In this document: positions 48,003-58,500 of the stretch, one piece after another
How the letters are laid out: every line of letters starts with the position of its first letter
Position numbering within the stretch: position 1 is the first letter of the stretch
Assembly (NCBI GenBank): GCA_022605955.1
Contig: JAKCOZ010000005.1
Location: forward strand, 3,189,501 to 3,253,500
DNA length: 64,000 bases
From: Rallus limicola
Taxonomy: Eukaryota > Chordata > Aves > Gruiformes > Rallidae
Direction of reading: 5' to 3'
Notes under the pieces: model-generated
What the model was told of the DNA's origin: nothing
The model's database searches: none
What the model saw: the letters and a program-made list of their open reading frames with translations, nothing else
Made by a program: the position numbers and the translations under genes

Positions 48003-48105
48003 ATCGTGGCTGTATTTGTGTTTCTACTGATACAGGTACCATCTGGGTTCCCAGTCGGTGGGTGAAACCAGCGATAGAAGCTCTAAATAATTCCAGAGCA
48101 GTCTG
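48003..48105 (+). pseudogene. second integrase C-terminal domain
   Basis: The frame reads DRGCICVSTDTGTIWVPSRW then VKPAIEALNN. The VPSR-x-VKP pattern is typical of alpha- and betaretroviral integrase ends. It duplicates the domain already seen at 46,380-46,470, so the provirus carries two integrase tails about 1.6 kb apart. Confidence 0.75.
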
Positions 48106-48108
48106 CGG

Positions 48109-48250
48109 GTGTGGACATTATCTACTAAGAGAAATAAGTATAGTTGATTTAACTGGTGTGAACATTATCCATTAGAAGAAATAAGAATAAGTATAGTTGA
48201 ATTAGCTGGTGTGAACATTATCCATTAGAAGAAATAAGAATAGGTATAGT
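48109..48250 (+). repeat. three tandem copies of a ~50-bp unit
   Basis: Each unit begins GTGTGRACATTATCYAYTA and contains GAAATAAG and TATAGTTGAATTAG. Units 2 and 3 differ very little; unit 1 is shorter. It lies between the integrase tail and the envelope. Confidence 0.85.
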
Positions 48251-48429
48251 CATCGGTTAAGCAAAATAAGGATAGTTGAATTTCGTTAACCACTGAGTAC
48301 GACCTGAGGAGCAGCCAAAGTTACCTGACCATTCGGGGTGACGGGCCCGCATAGTTCATCAACGGGCTCCAAGCTGTTGGCCTTGCAGCTAGAGTATAAC
48401 TAAAGGTGTTTTAGCACCTGCAGAGTGTG

Positions 48430-49176
48430 CACGGTGGTCTGGATGGAAGTCGCAGTCATGAAAAGTATTTGCGTGCGACTTTGTATTCTTTATGTTGTGA
48501 TCATTAAGGCTGAAGCATCAGTATCCCATCTTATTGATCCTTGAGAAAATGTCTGGGTTACTTTGGCCCGCTCACTCAACACAACTAGCTTTTGTGCAAG
48601 CTTAGCAACACCTAGGTCACCATTCACTACATGCCTTGTAGGAGTGCCTTTAAGTAACGTTACCTTTCCTATGTTTAACCAGTCTCTTGCAGCTTTGTGG
48701 AAACAATATAATGTAACTAGTAATCTTCCTTTTTAAGTGGAATAATCTTTCGAAAATATTTAATGATTATGACAAATGGGATGACAAGCTCCCTGTAGGC
48801 CCTGAACTGCAAGAAATTGATATAACAAACTCTCAATGCTAGCTATTGTGTCTATATCGGAAGGAGGGGTTGGTCAAGTGAGGCTAAGGAAGGACGCAAA
48901 GTTGATGAGTCAAACCCCACAATCATTACTCCAATAGGTGATTCTATCAGTTGGGAAGAAACGTGGTGTCGGAACATATCCCGTACTAAGGACAGGACGG
49001 CCTCTGGCACCATGTTACCCAGGCGTCTACCCAAAGGATTCCTTTTAATTTGTGGCAATCGAGCCTGGACAGGGATTCCCACAAACCCTCTCGGAGGGCC
49101 ATGTACCATCGGTCAACTTAGTTTAGGTACACCACCTCACCATCCTATTGCGACTCACAAATACCGTTTCAAAAGG
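48430..49176 (+). pseudogene. envelope surface (SU) remnant ending in a furin-type site
   Basis: Several frames carry envelope-like text. One at about 48,548-48,740 reads VWVTLARSLNTTSF, with possible N-glycosylation sites (NTT, NVT, NQS). A frame at 48,755-48,840 reads YDKWDDKLPVGPELQEIDIT. A frame from 49012 runs through NRAWTGIPTNPLGGPCTIG to RFKR at 49165-49176, the expected cleavage site. In-frame stops separate these pieces. The N-terminal part of SU and its signal peptide are not visible. Confidence 0.75.
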
Positions 49177-49670
49177 GACCTTACTACCACCTTAGAGTCA
49201 AACTGTCGTGACTCAGTTAACCTCTGGAGTAAATGGGAAATTATAGCTGCATCATTTTTTGCACCAGGTATTGCCGCAGCACGTGCTCATAAAATCTAGA
49301 GATCTGTCCACAGTACAACATGCCGTCCTTCAGAATAGGGCCGCCATAGACTTCTTATTACTGGCCCATGGGCATGGTTGTAAGGATTTTGATGGGCTGT
49401 GCTGCATGGATTTGAATGACCACTCCAGATCCATCCACAAGGACATTCAGGACCTGATGCAGCACTCCCAAAAGATCACACAAGCTACTGGGTTTTTTGG
49501 CTTGGAGGCTTTGGGGAATTGGATGGGATTGAGTGGTTGGCTTAAAAGCATTGTTCAAACAGGGTTATTAATTTTAATCGTAGTTGTAATAGTATTGCTT
49601 TGTTTAGGGTGTGTATTTTCTTGTCTCAAAGCCCTTTTTCTGAAAATGGTTAACCACGCTTTTCTCCTAC
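49177..49670 (+). pseudogene. second envelope TM remnant, alpharetrovirus-like
   Basis: After the cleavage site comes a fusion-peptide-like stretch, WEIIAASFFAPGIAAARAHK, ending at a stop at 49297. Another frame (from 49259) then gives LQNRAAIDFLLLAHGHG, a CX6CC motif (C-KDFDGL-CC), a helical heptad region and a membrane anchor, LLILIVVVIVLLCLGCVF, before reading into the LTR. The LQNRAAIDFLL and CX6CC pattern is the alpharetroviral type. At least one deletion with a frame change separates the two parts, so no functional protein is made as written. Confidence 0.85.
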
Positions 49671-49689
49671 AAAATAAAAACGGGGGAAT
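49671..49689 (+). promoter_or_regulatory. polypurine tract of the provirus
   Basis: AAAATAAAAACGGGGGAAT directly precedes the TG of the 3' LTR, the place where plus-strand DNA synthesis is primed. Confidence 0.85.
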
Positions 49690-50056
49690 TGTAGAGAAAT
49701 GGTTAGCTAGCAGAGGCCACACAAACATGGGCCAGCTGTCTGAGCTGGAATTTGGGAGGCATCGTACACAGCTAGTCTAGTTGCTGATATGAACTGGACG
49801 TGCTATTCTTGGATACCTGAGTTGCAAACAACCGGATGCCTCTCTGATTCAGGCGTGAGAAAAGGGAGGTGTAGCTGACCACCGATGAAGAACTAAGGGC
49901 AGGACTGACCTTAAAAATAATAACCAATAATGAGCTTGGCTTTTGCAATATGTAATGAGCTAATTAGAACTATTATAAAAGACAACTGTACTATTCAATA
50001 AACGGAGCTTGCTGATTACTCGCATCGAGTGTCCGAGTCTTCCCTCCGTCGCAACA
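49690..50056 (+). repeat. 3' LTR of the endogenous retrovirus
   Basis: 367 bp with no difference from the 5' LTR that I can find by reading. TATAAAA is at 49974-49980 and AATAAA at 49997-50002. Confidence 0.96.
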
Positions 50057-50062
50057 GCGGGG
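50057..50062. repeat. target-site duplication, right copy (GCGGGG)
   Basis: An exact copy of 43493-43498. Confidence 0.92.
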
Positions 50063-51570
50063 GGGTGTTATTATTTGTGTTGTAGATGTTTGCTATACAT
50101 GTTATTTAAGGAAAGGCAAAGTCCAAACTAGCACAAGCTACCTTCTGGGCAGGTGCTGTCTGGAACTGAAAGACTTGGGAGACGTTGTCCTGTAAGGATG
50201 CATGGATTGAATCTCGTCCTTGTGTTTCACTTCTCCTAGGCATGAACTTAAAAAATATTGAATAAATGCAAGTATTGGTTGCTGGATCAGAGAATACCTC
50301 CTGTCTCGGGTACCTATATTTATCAGTATTATTTTATTGGTAGCAGTGAAATAAATGCAAACATTTAATGGCAAATGGTGACGTGTGAGTATCACTTCCA
50401 AAAGTAGGAAACCTACCTTTGTGGCAATGTCAAAGGGAGGTCCTGGGGACTGTCTAACACCGCAGGTTCCATTTTTGATGACTAAGGGAGACCACATTAC
50501 CTTGAAGAAATCTTCTTTTGCATGTGACCTGTGGCTTGCCCTGCAGAAGTGCAGTGGAAGGCTGCCTGGTGCCTCTGCTTATCAGTTATGGAAAGGAACT
50601 AATGCACTTTGTGTGAACTTACGGATTATTCTCAGATAAATACCATGACACTTAAAAAGTAAATTTATGTCCTATTTCTTCATCTGCCCTTCATAGTAAC
50701 TGCAGCAGCCCTTTTTTCTGTCTTAATTTATAGCTCCCATTTATTAATTCTGCGGTAAAATCTTCACCACTTTCAATCAGTGTTGGATTAATTCCTGAAC
50801 AAGGTATAGATAAAATGCTACTCTTGGGGTGAATTGCTGAGTGCTTTGCTTACCTTGATGCAGTTTCCAACCTCATTCATTGTGCTTGCCGTGGATACTG
50901 TGAACTCAGGAACCCAGTGTTGAGATCAAATCAAATTAATCTTGATCCCAATGTAGTGCATTGGTAAGTGTTACAAACACAGATTTATCACTCAATAGGG
51001 AAAAACCTGGGAAAGTGTAGCCCATTATTCTGACTTGTTTCTACAACTGACTTTGTATTTTTCTTTTAATGTGGTGGTTGCATGGTTAGAACACTCAGTA
51101 GCTTGTTAGTAGTCACGCATATGCAATCGTGTTTCTCAGCAGTGTTGGATACGTATCCACTGTTTTAAGCAGGTAATTGTCTAACTAGGGGCTTGTTGTC
51201 TTTATTTTTCCTGTTGAGAAATCCAGGCCGAGCTTTTAGAAGATAAGTGCGTCAAGATTTTACAAAGGCATTATGAACTGCTTATGGACCTATTTTAAAA
51301 TACTTACTATGTCCCTAATGTACAAGTGCTGAGTTGAGACTACTAATGCAGGAAGCCACTTCTGATGTTTCTAAGTAAAAAAATAGCACTGACTGAAGAA
51401 ACAAGTAAATTATACGTGTGAGGTGTGTAGCAGCCACTCGTGGGCTTCTTCTTAGAGTTGTGTTTGGATGTTTTCATGAAACATCCTTATGGCTGTTATT
51501 ATGGCTTGTGATTAAAAAGGGAGAAGGTAGAAGTCATCTTCAAATTGAACTACAAGCTTTCTGCGAGACA
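50063..51570. other. intergenic, no gene seen
   Basis: AT-rich sequence after the provirus. A 119-codon minus-strand frame at 50138-50497 shows no recognisable motif. Confidence 0.55.
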
Positions 51571-51574
51571 GCAG

Positions 51575-52175
51575 GGTGCCCTCATGGCCAAGAAAGCCAT
51601 GCACTATGGGGTGCATTAAGAAGAGTAGAGGGAGGTTATCCTTACCCTCTACCCTGCCCTAGTGAGGCCACATCTGGAGTACTGTGTCCAGTTCTGGGCT
51701 CCTCAGTTCAAGAAAGACAGGGAACTACCAGAGAGAGACCAGAAAAAGGTTACAAAGATAATTAGGTGACTGGAGCATCTCTCCTATGAGGTTAAGGCTG
51801 AGAGCTGGGTCTGTTTAGCCTGGCAAAGAGAAGGCTGAGATGTGATCTGATTAATGCTTCTGAGTACATAAAGTGTGTATGTCTAGAGGAAGGGGCTAGA
51901 ATCTTCTCAGTGGTGCTCAGTGACAGGACAAGGGGCAATGGGCACAAGCTGGCACACAGGAATTTCTGTCTGAAGGTGAGAAAAAGCTTCTTTACTCTGA
52001 GGATGCCAGAGCACAGGAACAGGCTGCCCAGAGAGCTTATGGAGTCTCCTCTGGAGATATTTAAGACCCACCTAGACACATTCCTATGCAACTTACTGTA
52101 GGTGATTCTATTTTAGCAGGGGGGTTGGACTAGATGATCCACAGAGGTCCCTTCTGACCCCAACCATTCTGTGAT
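51575..52175 (+). mobile_element. CR1 LINE copy, distal ORF2 and 3' end
   Basis: The copy starts near ATGGCCAAGAAAGCCATGC and passes CTGGAGTACTGTGTCCAGTT. It ends with ACTAGATGATCCACAGAGGT, then CCCTTCTGACCCCAACCATTC and TGTGATTCTGTG, an almost complete CR1 terminus. It is 5'-truncated and has no long frame. Confidence 0.9.
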
Positions 52176-52179
52176 TCTG

Positions 52180-54480
52180 TGTATCAGTTCCCTGTAGTGA
52201 GGTCACCCTGTTTCCCCTGGGTTTCTCCCTCAAAGTCCAGCCTGCTCAGGAGACTTGCTAGCAATCTCCTCTTCTTCCCACTTGCCACAGACCATTGCTG
52301 TCCTATGTTGAACACATGCTGAAGGATACGGGAGCATATAGCTGTGACGGGTGATGTGTGGTGTGGGCTTAGCTGCCCAGGGAGCGTGAAGTCTGCTGTG
52401 CTTCCCACAACACTGGGGCTCTTGTTTGTCATTCAGTGAAGGTAAACTGCATTTAATGAAGTTCACCCAGGTATTTCAAGGATGAGAACTCAAATCAACC
52501 TCATTCTTATATAGGGAAAAAAAAATAAAATCTGTTGAAACAATTGAACTAAGAAATGCCAGGTCATGCATTTTGGCAGTGATCTGAAGCACGGCACACC
52601 TTCCCCCATTTCTGTGGGAGAGACTGCAAATGGAATGCAAGATTAATTATTTGGTGATGGTTGGGGTTTTTTCCACCGGAGATTACCTCTGTGCATAGCT
52701 ATGAGCTGCTGTTGGTAGTTTCTGTCCATATCCCTAACAAAAGCACAACCCTTTAGCACAGAACCAAGTCAGAGATAATGATCAGCTACAGCTTCACCTG
52801 CTGAAAAAAATAACAGTGCTTGTTCCTATATACACTGCAGTTCAAGCTGTAGTTCTAAGCTGCTCTTATTTAGTAGTTCCCACATGAACTGCTGTGTTTG
52901 CTCAGAGACCAATTTGGTTTCAGGAAGGCTCTGGTAGTCACTACAGCCTGTCTTGATGTTATCAGCTGAAAGATGAACGCTGTAGATCTTCATTCTCACT
53001 GCTAAGGAGTGTCAAAAATATGCAGCAGGAGCCCATATGTTACGTGTATGTTACTTAGACCTGCCTGTTATCCCTAGGGCAGCTTTATTACATATTGGAA
53101 CACTAAAATAATAAAATCATGCTGTTTGTGGATGTAATGACTATAACCGTATCTGATCCAATCCCAAATGGTGGTCTTTGCACTGCCATGAAAGAAAGGA
53201 TCGGTGAGGATAAACCCCTGCTCAGATATACACCACATTAAAGAGTCAACAAAGAACAAATCCAACATTTTGTCCATATTAGACATTGTTCTTTTTCTTT
53301 CTGGAAAAAAGTCCATCCCTCACTCCCCTCCCTGGGAAACCATTATCACTTCATTGCTCAATTATCTAGAAAGGTTCTCCAATTGCAAGACAAGAGCCAA
53401 AAGAGTCTAAAAAGTCCGTAGGGCGTGAATGAATGACAGGTTTGTTTTTATTACTTCCTACGATGAAATGAGAAATTACTTTTCTGAGGATGGGAATTAC
53501 AAGGAGGTTTGGTCAAACATGTAGTATGAAGCCTTGCTTTCCACAAACCACAAATCATTTTTAGAAAATGTGAAGGTATGGCTGGATGGGGGCATTTGGA
53601 ATCCAAATTCTCCTTATCACTTCGGGCCAGAGTATAAAAAGCTTAATGCCAGTATTAACACAAACCTCTACTGTTTCACTAGCACCGGGTAAATCCAAAT
53701 AAAATGAACAAACCACACCTTTTGGCTGCATCATCTAATGACTCCTGGTGATGTGGTTCTCACTTCCCTCTTGAGGAGCAAGCTGGCTTGCTTCCTCCTG
53801 CCTCAGGCACTGTGCTGCCATGGAGGAGGCTCCTTGGCTGCAGCCGGCCAGCAATCCTCACTGCTGCAGGCTGTGGCTGAAGCCACAGACTCGCCTGATT
53901 CCCTGTCCCTGCTGGGATGGCTGACGCTCCTGGAAATGCTTGGTTTGACTGTGCCTGCGTTCTGATCTGGTGCCAAGCTGTAATCAGGAGTCTGCTTGTT
54001 CTGTCTAATCTCAGGGCTGTATCACTGTCTTGTCCTTGGTTTGTAATCTTACAGCAGCAGCTACGTTTGTTTTGTGCGATGCAGCCATCAGCTGCAGACA
54101 TGTTCACAGATTGGTTTGGGGTGCTGGTGTGGCTCTGGGTGAACACCCCAAGTTGTCCTCAGCTTGTTCAGGCCGCAGAGCAGTTTTGGTGCATGCAGGC
54201 TGCATCCTCCCCACAGGAAACCAAGCCACTTTCAGATGGGGGTCTATTGTGTGCCTGCTCCTAAAGTGTTCAAAGCAGCAAGTGTGCTACAACATCACAA
54301 AATCCTCCAGCACGGACTGAAGTTCTCTGGGACATCCAGTGACACTCTGAGCCGCTTTTAGGAGGACCACTATCCCTCTAACCTTTACAACTCAATTCTT
54401 CATCTTCCTTAAATCTTCCCTGGCTTAATCTTTTCTCTGCTTTCTTGTTATACCTTCTGTTGCTGTTCCACAACATCCTT
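52180..54480. other. intergenic, no gene seen
   Basis: I see no repeat or coding signal I can support. A GC-richer part at 53,760-53,960 has overlapping frames on both strands only. Confidence 0.55.
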
Positions 54481-54489
54481 TTCTCTGGA

Positions 54490-55530
54490 GAGAGTTGGAT
54501 TTTACTGGTGGACTATTCAGTGGATAAGGTATTGGCTGGATGGTTGCATCCAGAGGGTGGTTGTCTACAGCTTGAAATTCAGATGGAAGGCTATGAAAAG
54601 TGGTGTTCCTCAGGGGAACAGGTCTGTCTTGGAACTTGTGCTGTTTAATACCTTTATTAATGATATTGACAGTAGGATTTAGAGCACCCTCTGCAAGTTT
54701 GCTGATGACACCAAGCTGGATGGTGAGGTTAACGTGCCAGAGGGATGGGATGCGATCCTGAGGGACCTGGACAGGCTGGAGAAGTGGGCCCAGGTGAACC
54801 TCATAGGGTTCAACAAAGCCAAGTTCAGGGTCCTGCACCTGGGTCAGGAAAATCCCCATTATCTATACAGGTTAGGAGATGATGTGCTGGAAGGCACCCC
54901 TGACAGTACTCATGGATGAGAAGCTGGACATGAGCCACCAATGTGCATCTGTATCTGCATCAAACGAAGTGCCATTAGGTCAAGAGAGGTGATTCTGCCC
55001 CTCTGCTCTTCTCTGGTGAGACCTCACCTGGAATACTGTGTCCAGCTTTGGAGCTCTCAATACAAAAAGGACATGGACCACTTGGAGCACATCCAGAGGA
55101 GGGCCACAAAAATGATCAGAGGGTTAGAGCCCCTCTCCTGTGAAGATAGGCTGAGAGAGTTGGGCTTGTTCAGCCTGGAGAAGAAAAGGACACATTATAG
55201 TGGCCTTCCAGTGCCAGAAAAGTGTCTATAAGAAAGCTGGAGAAGAACTGTTCATGAGGGAATGTAGCAATAGGACGAGGGGTATTGGTTTTAAACTAGA
55301 AAAGGGTAGGTTTAGGTTGGATATCAGGAGACAGTCCTTTGCTATGAGGGTGGTAGATCACTGGAACAGGTTGCCCAGAGAGGTGGTGGAGGCTCTGTTT
55401 CTGGAGCCATTCAAGATCAGGCCTGATGATGATCTGAGTAATCTGATCTAGTTAAAGGTGTCCCTGCTTACTGCAGGGAGGATAGACTAGATGGCCTTCC
55501 AACCTAATACATTCTATGAGTCTGTGATTT
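54490..55530 (+). mobile_element. CR1 LINE copy, RT region to 3' end, defective
   Basis: The copy begins inside the RT domain (TGGTGGACTATTCAGTGGAT). It passes CTTTGCTGATGACACCAAGC, the F-A-D-D-T active-site codons, intact at about 54,697-54,715. Distal ORF2 frames follow (LDRLEKWAQVNLIGFNKAKF and [20 protein letters not shown]). It ends at CTTCCAACCTAATACATTCT near 55,520. Stops and frame changes make it inactive. Confidence 0.9.
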
Positions 55531-58500
55531 TCTTATTCTGCAGGATCCAATGAGCCAGTTCCACCCCGTGCTTTTCCAGCCCTTACAAATCTCTCTCCTC
55601 CATCCATACGAGCTACTTACACAGCCTTATTCCCTGCTTCACCAAGAAACAGACAGCAGGCCAGTCTTTCCTCACCCTCCCCCCTTTCTAGAGCTGCACA
55701 GCACAGCCACTTGTCAGCTGCATTTTTCTCCAGCGAAACACAGCCCTCAGTCTATGATGTTTCCTGAGGGGTGTGGAGGCAGCAGTCACAGCCACACACC
55801 AGAATACTCAAAAGGTCAAAAAAGACATAGAGGGCCAGGGCAGACACAGTCAGAGCAACCATGCTTTCCCAGAAGAGGTGTGTATTGAGGTCCCTTTGGG
55901 AGTTAGTTGGTAAGCAGGCAAACCTAAACCCCTCTTCTAGGGAACAGAATAGGACTCCATTCTCCACCCTATCCTGCTCAGTTCACCCCATTTATGAAGG
56001 CATGTTCAGGTGCAAGGTCATCCTTTGGCTTCTCCAGCTACTCACAGACTGCAGACAATGGGCATAAAACTACTGAAATCCTAGTCCTTTTTCTCCTGGT
56101 CCAGATGGAAAGGCTCAGCTGATTCCTTGCAGGAGCTGTGTAGAACTCAGCAGTCATCAGGGTTGCACTGATCTGTGCAGCTTGTGCAGTTTGCACATTT
56201 ATGTCTAGTCTGTCAATCAGGACCTGCCATATTGCAGTCAAAGAAAAAAGCACATTCCACTTCCTCATAGCATTTTCACAGCATGTGGTTAAACTAGCCC
56301 TGCCTTCCACCATTGTTTGGGTATGGCTTCATCACCCAACAGCACAGAGGGCCTTCAGCCTCTTCCACATGATAGGCAGGTACCTTCAGACTGTGAATGA
56401 TCCTGCTTGGAAAGAAGGTTTCAGCATCGCCTTCAAACCGGGTGCTAGAGGAGGGGAAAGCACAGATATCATGAGGCCTTCTAGTCAAGCCTGCCAAGAT
56501 ATCAGTAAATGTCTGCTGGTGGGTCCAGAGAGCCCTCCTGGCAATTGAATGACAGCCTTTGTGGGTTATATAGTTACAACTGTTCTGGGACAGGCACTGG
56601 ATGGAAGAGTGGGTCTTTCCACATGGGGAATCTGTGGAGAGCAGTGGCCTGAATGGTTCAATGGTACCTCTGACTTGTACAGTCCAAACAGAAGCTTGGA
56701 GATGGCCTCAGGATCTTTAATCACAACGTTGCCTCTGTTGCATTTGTCTACCACAGTCTGCTTGACTGCTAGCTGGTGGGACTCAGGGGTCATGAGGCTT
56801 TGGGGGACAACCACCATGAAAAATGCAATGCATTGGTGGTGCTAGTGAGTTTCATTTTGAAGTTCTGCATCTTGCTGTTTGACCTACTGGTCTGAGCTCA
56901 TCTCCATGGCTCACAGCCTTCAGCTGACAAGGGACAAAGCAATTAGAAAAAGACTTTCAGAAACTCAATGCCTGTATCTTCTTCCCCAGGCAAAGGGTTG
57001 TCCAAGAGGATCCAGTTCATTCCATGTGTCCTCTTAGAGGAACTGCCACAACCGCAGCATGTAAGCATCTTATTATCCCTCCATTAGTGATCAGTCTCAG
57101 TGCTGGGAGAAGGCCTGGACAGCAAGTCTGTGGTGTCACCTGGAACAGGGCAAGGAATGGGTGAAGCAGGAATGTGATAAAAAGCAAAAAGCTTGTGCAT
57201 GGGAGGCCTTGTATCAGAGAGGATGGCTGTGGTAGGATGTGGCATGTGGAAAGGCAACTTGCAGGAAAGCAGAGCTTCAAACTTCACGTGTGGCTGCTCA
57301 TTCCAAGGAACCAGACTGCATCTTGACCAAACTGTACAACAGCATGTACTGCAGTTGCAGGGACCTCAGCACAGTTGAATTTAATCTCCTATTTCACCGT
57401 GTTCCTTGTTAGCAGGCAGTTCTCAAGCAAGAACTTAAATGTTTTCATTTGCAGGCAGCCAAGTGTACAAATATTTGCTTGTGCCTTATAAGCTGTTTTG
57501 AAGAAGTGCAAATCCAATGCACTAGACTCGATGCCAGAACCCAGCCAAACTGCAGGTCGCTTACTGTGCTTCCCTACGCAGTTCCCCACCAGCGTGATAA
57601 TGTGAGAACAAGCTGCTGGTTTCCTGCCACGGCCAGGGAAGATGTGCGCACCTCAGGGTGAGATACCTCTACAAGCACTCTCCTTGTCACAGAACGTGTT
57701 ATTCAGCATTGCCTCTGCTAGTTTTCCTTTTTCACTGCTTCCCTTTCTGTCCCTTGCTTTTTAAACCCTTGCTGGTTAAATTTAATGAAGCCCCAGCCTT
57801 GCCAGGGCTGTTGGAAAATGTCCCCACACAAGTTCTACCTGGGAAACCAAGGACCGATTGAGTTGGGTGAGAGTTTGCTAGAATATTGCTGATTGCCATT
57901 TATTTACCACCAGGCAGTGAAGGAAAGTCCCATTTTAAGCACAGGAGAGAATTCAGCAGGACAGAAAATTAACTCAGCCAAACCCAGGACAAGCAGTGAA
58001 TGGCCAGGAGGCCCACAGTGTAAGTTCCTCATTGTGATGGTTTTCTAACAGAAAGATAGATTTAGACTTAATGGTAAGTTTCCTGATTATGAACATTTCT
58101 TCCATTATTACTTTGTGTGATTGCCACTTGGTTGTAATATATTTTGCTTTAATAGAAAATCTAATAGTGAGCCAAAGCATCTGAAAAATTTTGCTTGTGT
58201 TACAAGCTTTTAAAAATGGGAGAGTTGCTAGTAACTGAAAATCCTAGAGATGTGCTTGTTCGATTTTTCCAAAGGAAATTGTTTAGCAAGTAGAAGATTG
58301 GTCTTGTGTGATGCTTATCAGAGAAGACAGAATTTTTAAAAAAATTATACATTGAAAAAATCACGTCTGATTACATACAACATGTTCTGCCAGATATTCT
58401 GAGACAGCACCAGAAGGCACCACATTTCAAGTGGCAACAACATGTCATGGGAATATCTGAAAAGTCTCCTTTTCAGGAGAATGTCTGTTTATCGTGCACT

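Larger units (their letters stand above)
43499..50056 (+). mobile_element. endogenous retrovirus, young insertion with a defective chimeric interior
   Basis: A complete provirus frame of 6558 bp: paired 367-bp LTRs that I find identical, a 6-bp target duplication, a tRNA-Lys3-type primer binding site two bases after the 5' LTR, and a polypurine tract against the 3' LTR. No retroviral gene inside is intact. In order it holds a leader with a splice donor, gag-like remnants, part of reverse transcriptase, part of integrase, a TM envelope remnant, an LTR-like segment of another element, a second integrase C-terminus, and SU and TM envelope remnants. Intact cis signals with dead genes and no LTR divergence indicate recent copying by proteins supplied in trans. 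The betaretrovirus-like features (Lys PBS) and the alpharetrovirus-like envelope suggest recombinant ancestry; that class placement is inference. Confidence 0.95.

Noticed and set aside
55752..56817. Run of minus-strand open frames suggesting a decayed transposase
   Set aside because: The frames are in different phases, no transposase motif could be read, and no terminal inverted repeats were seen.
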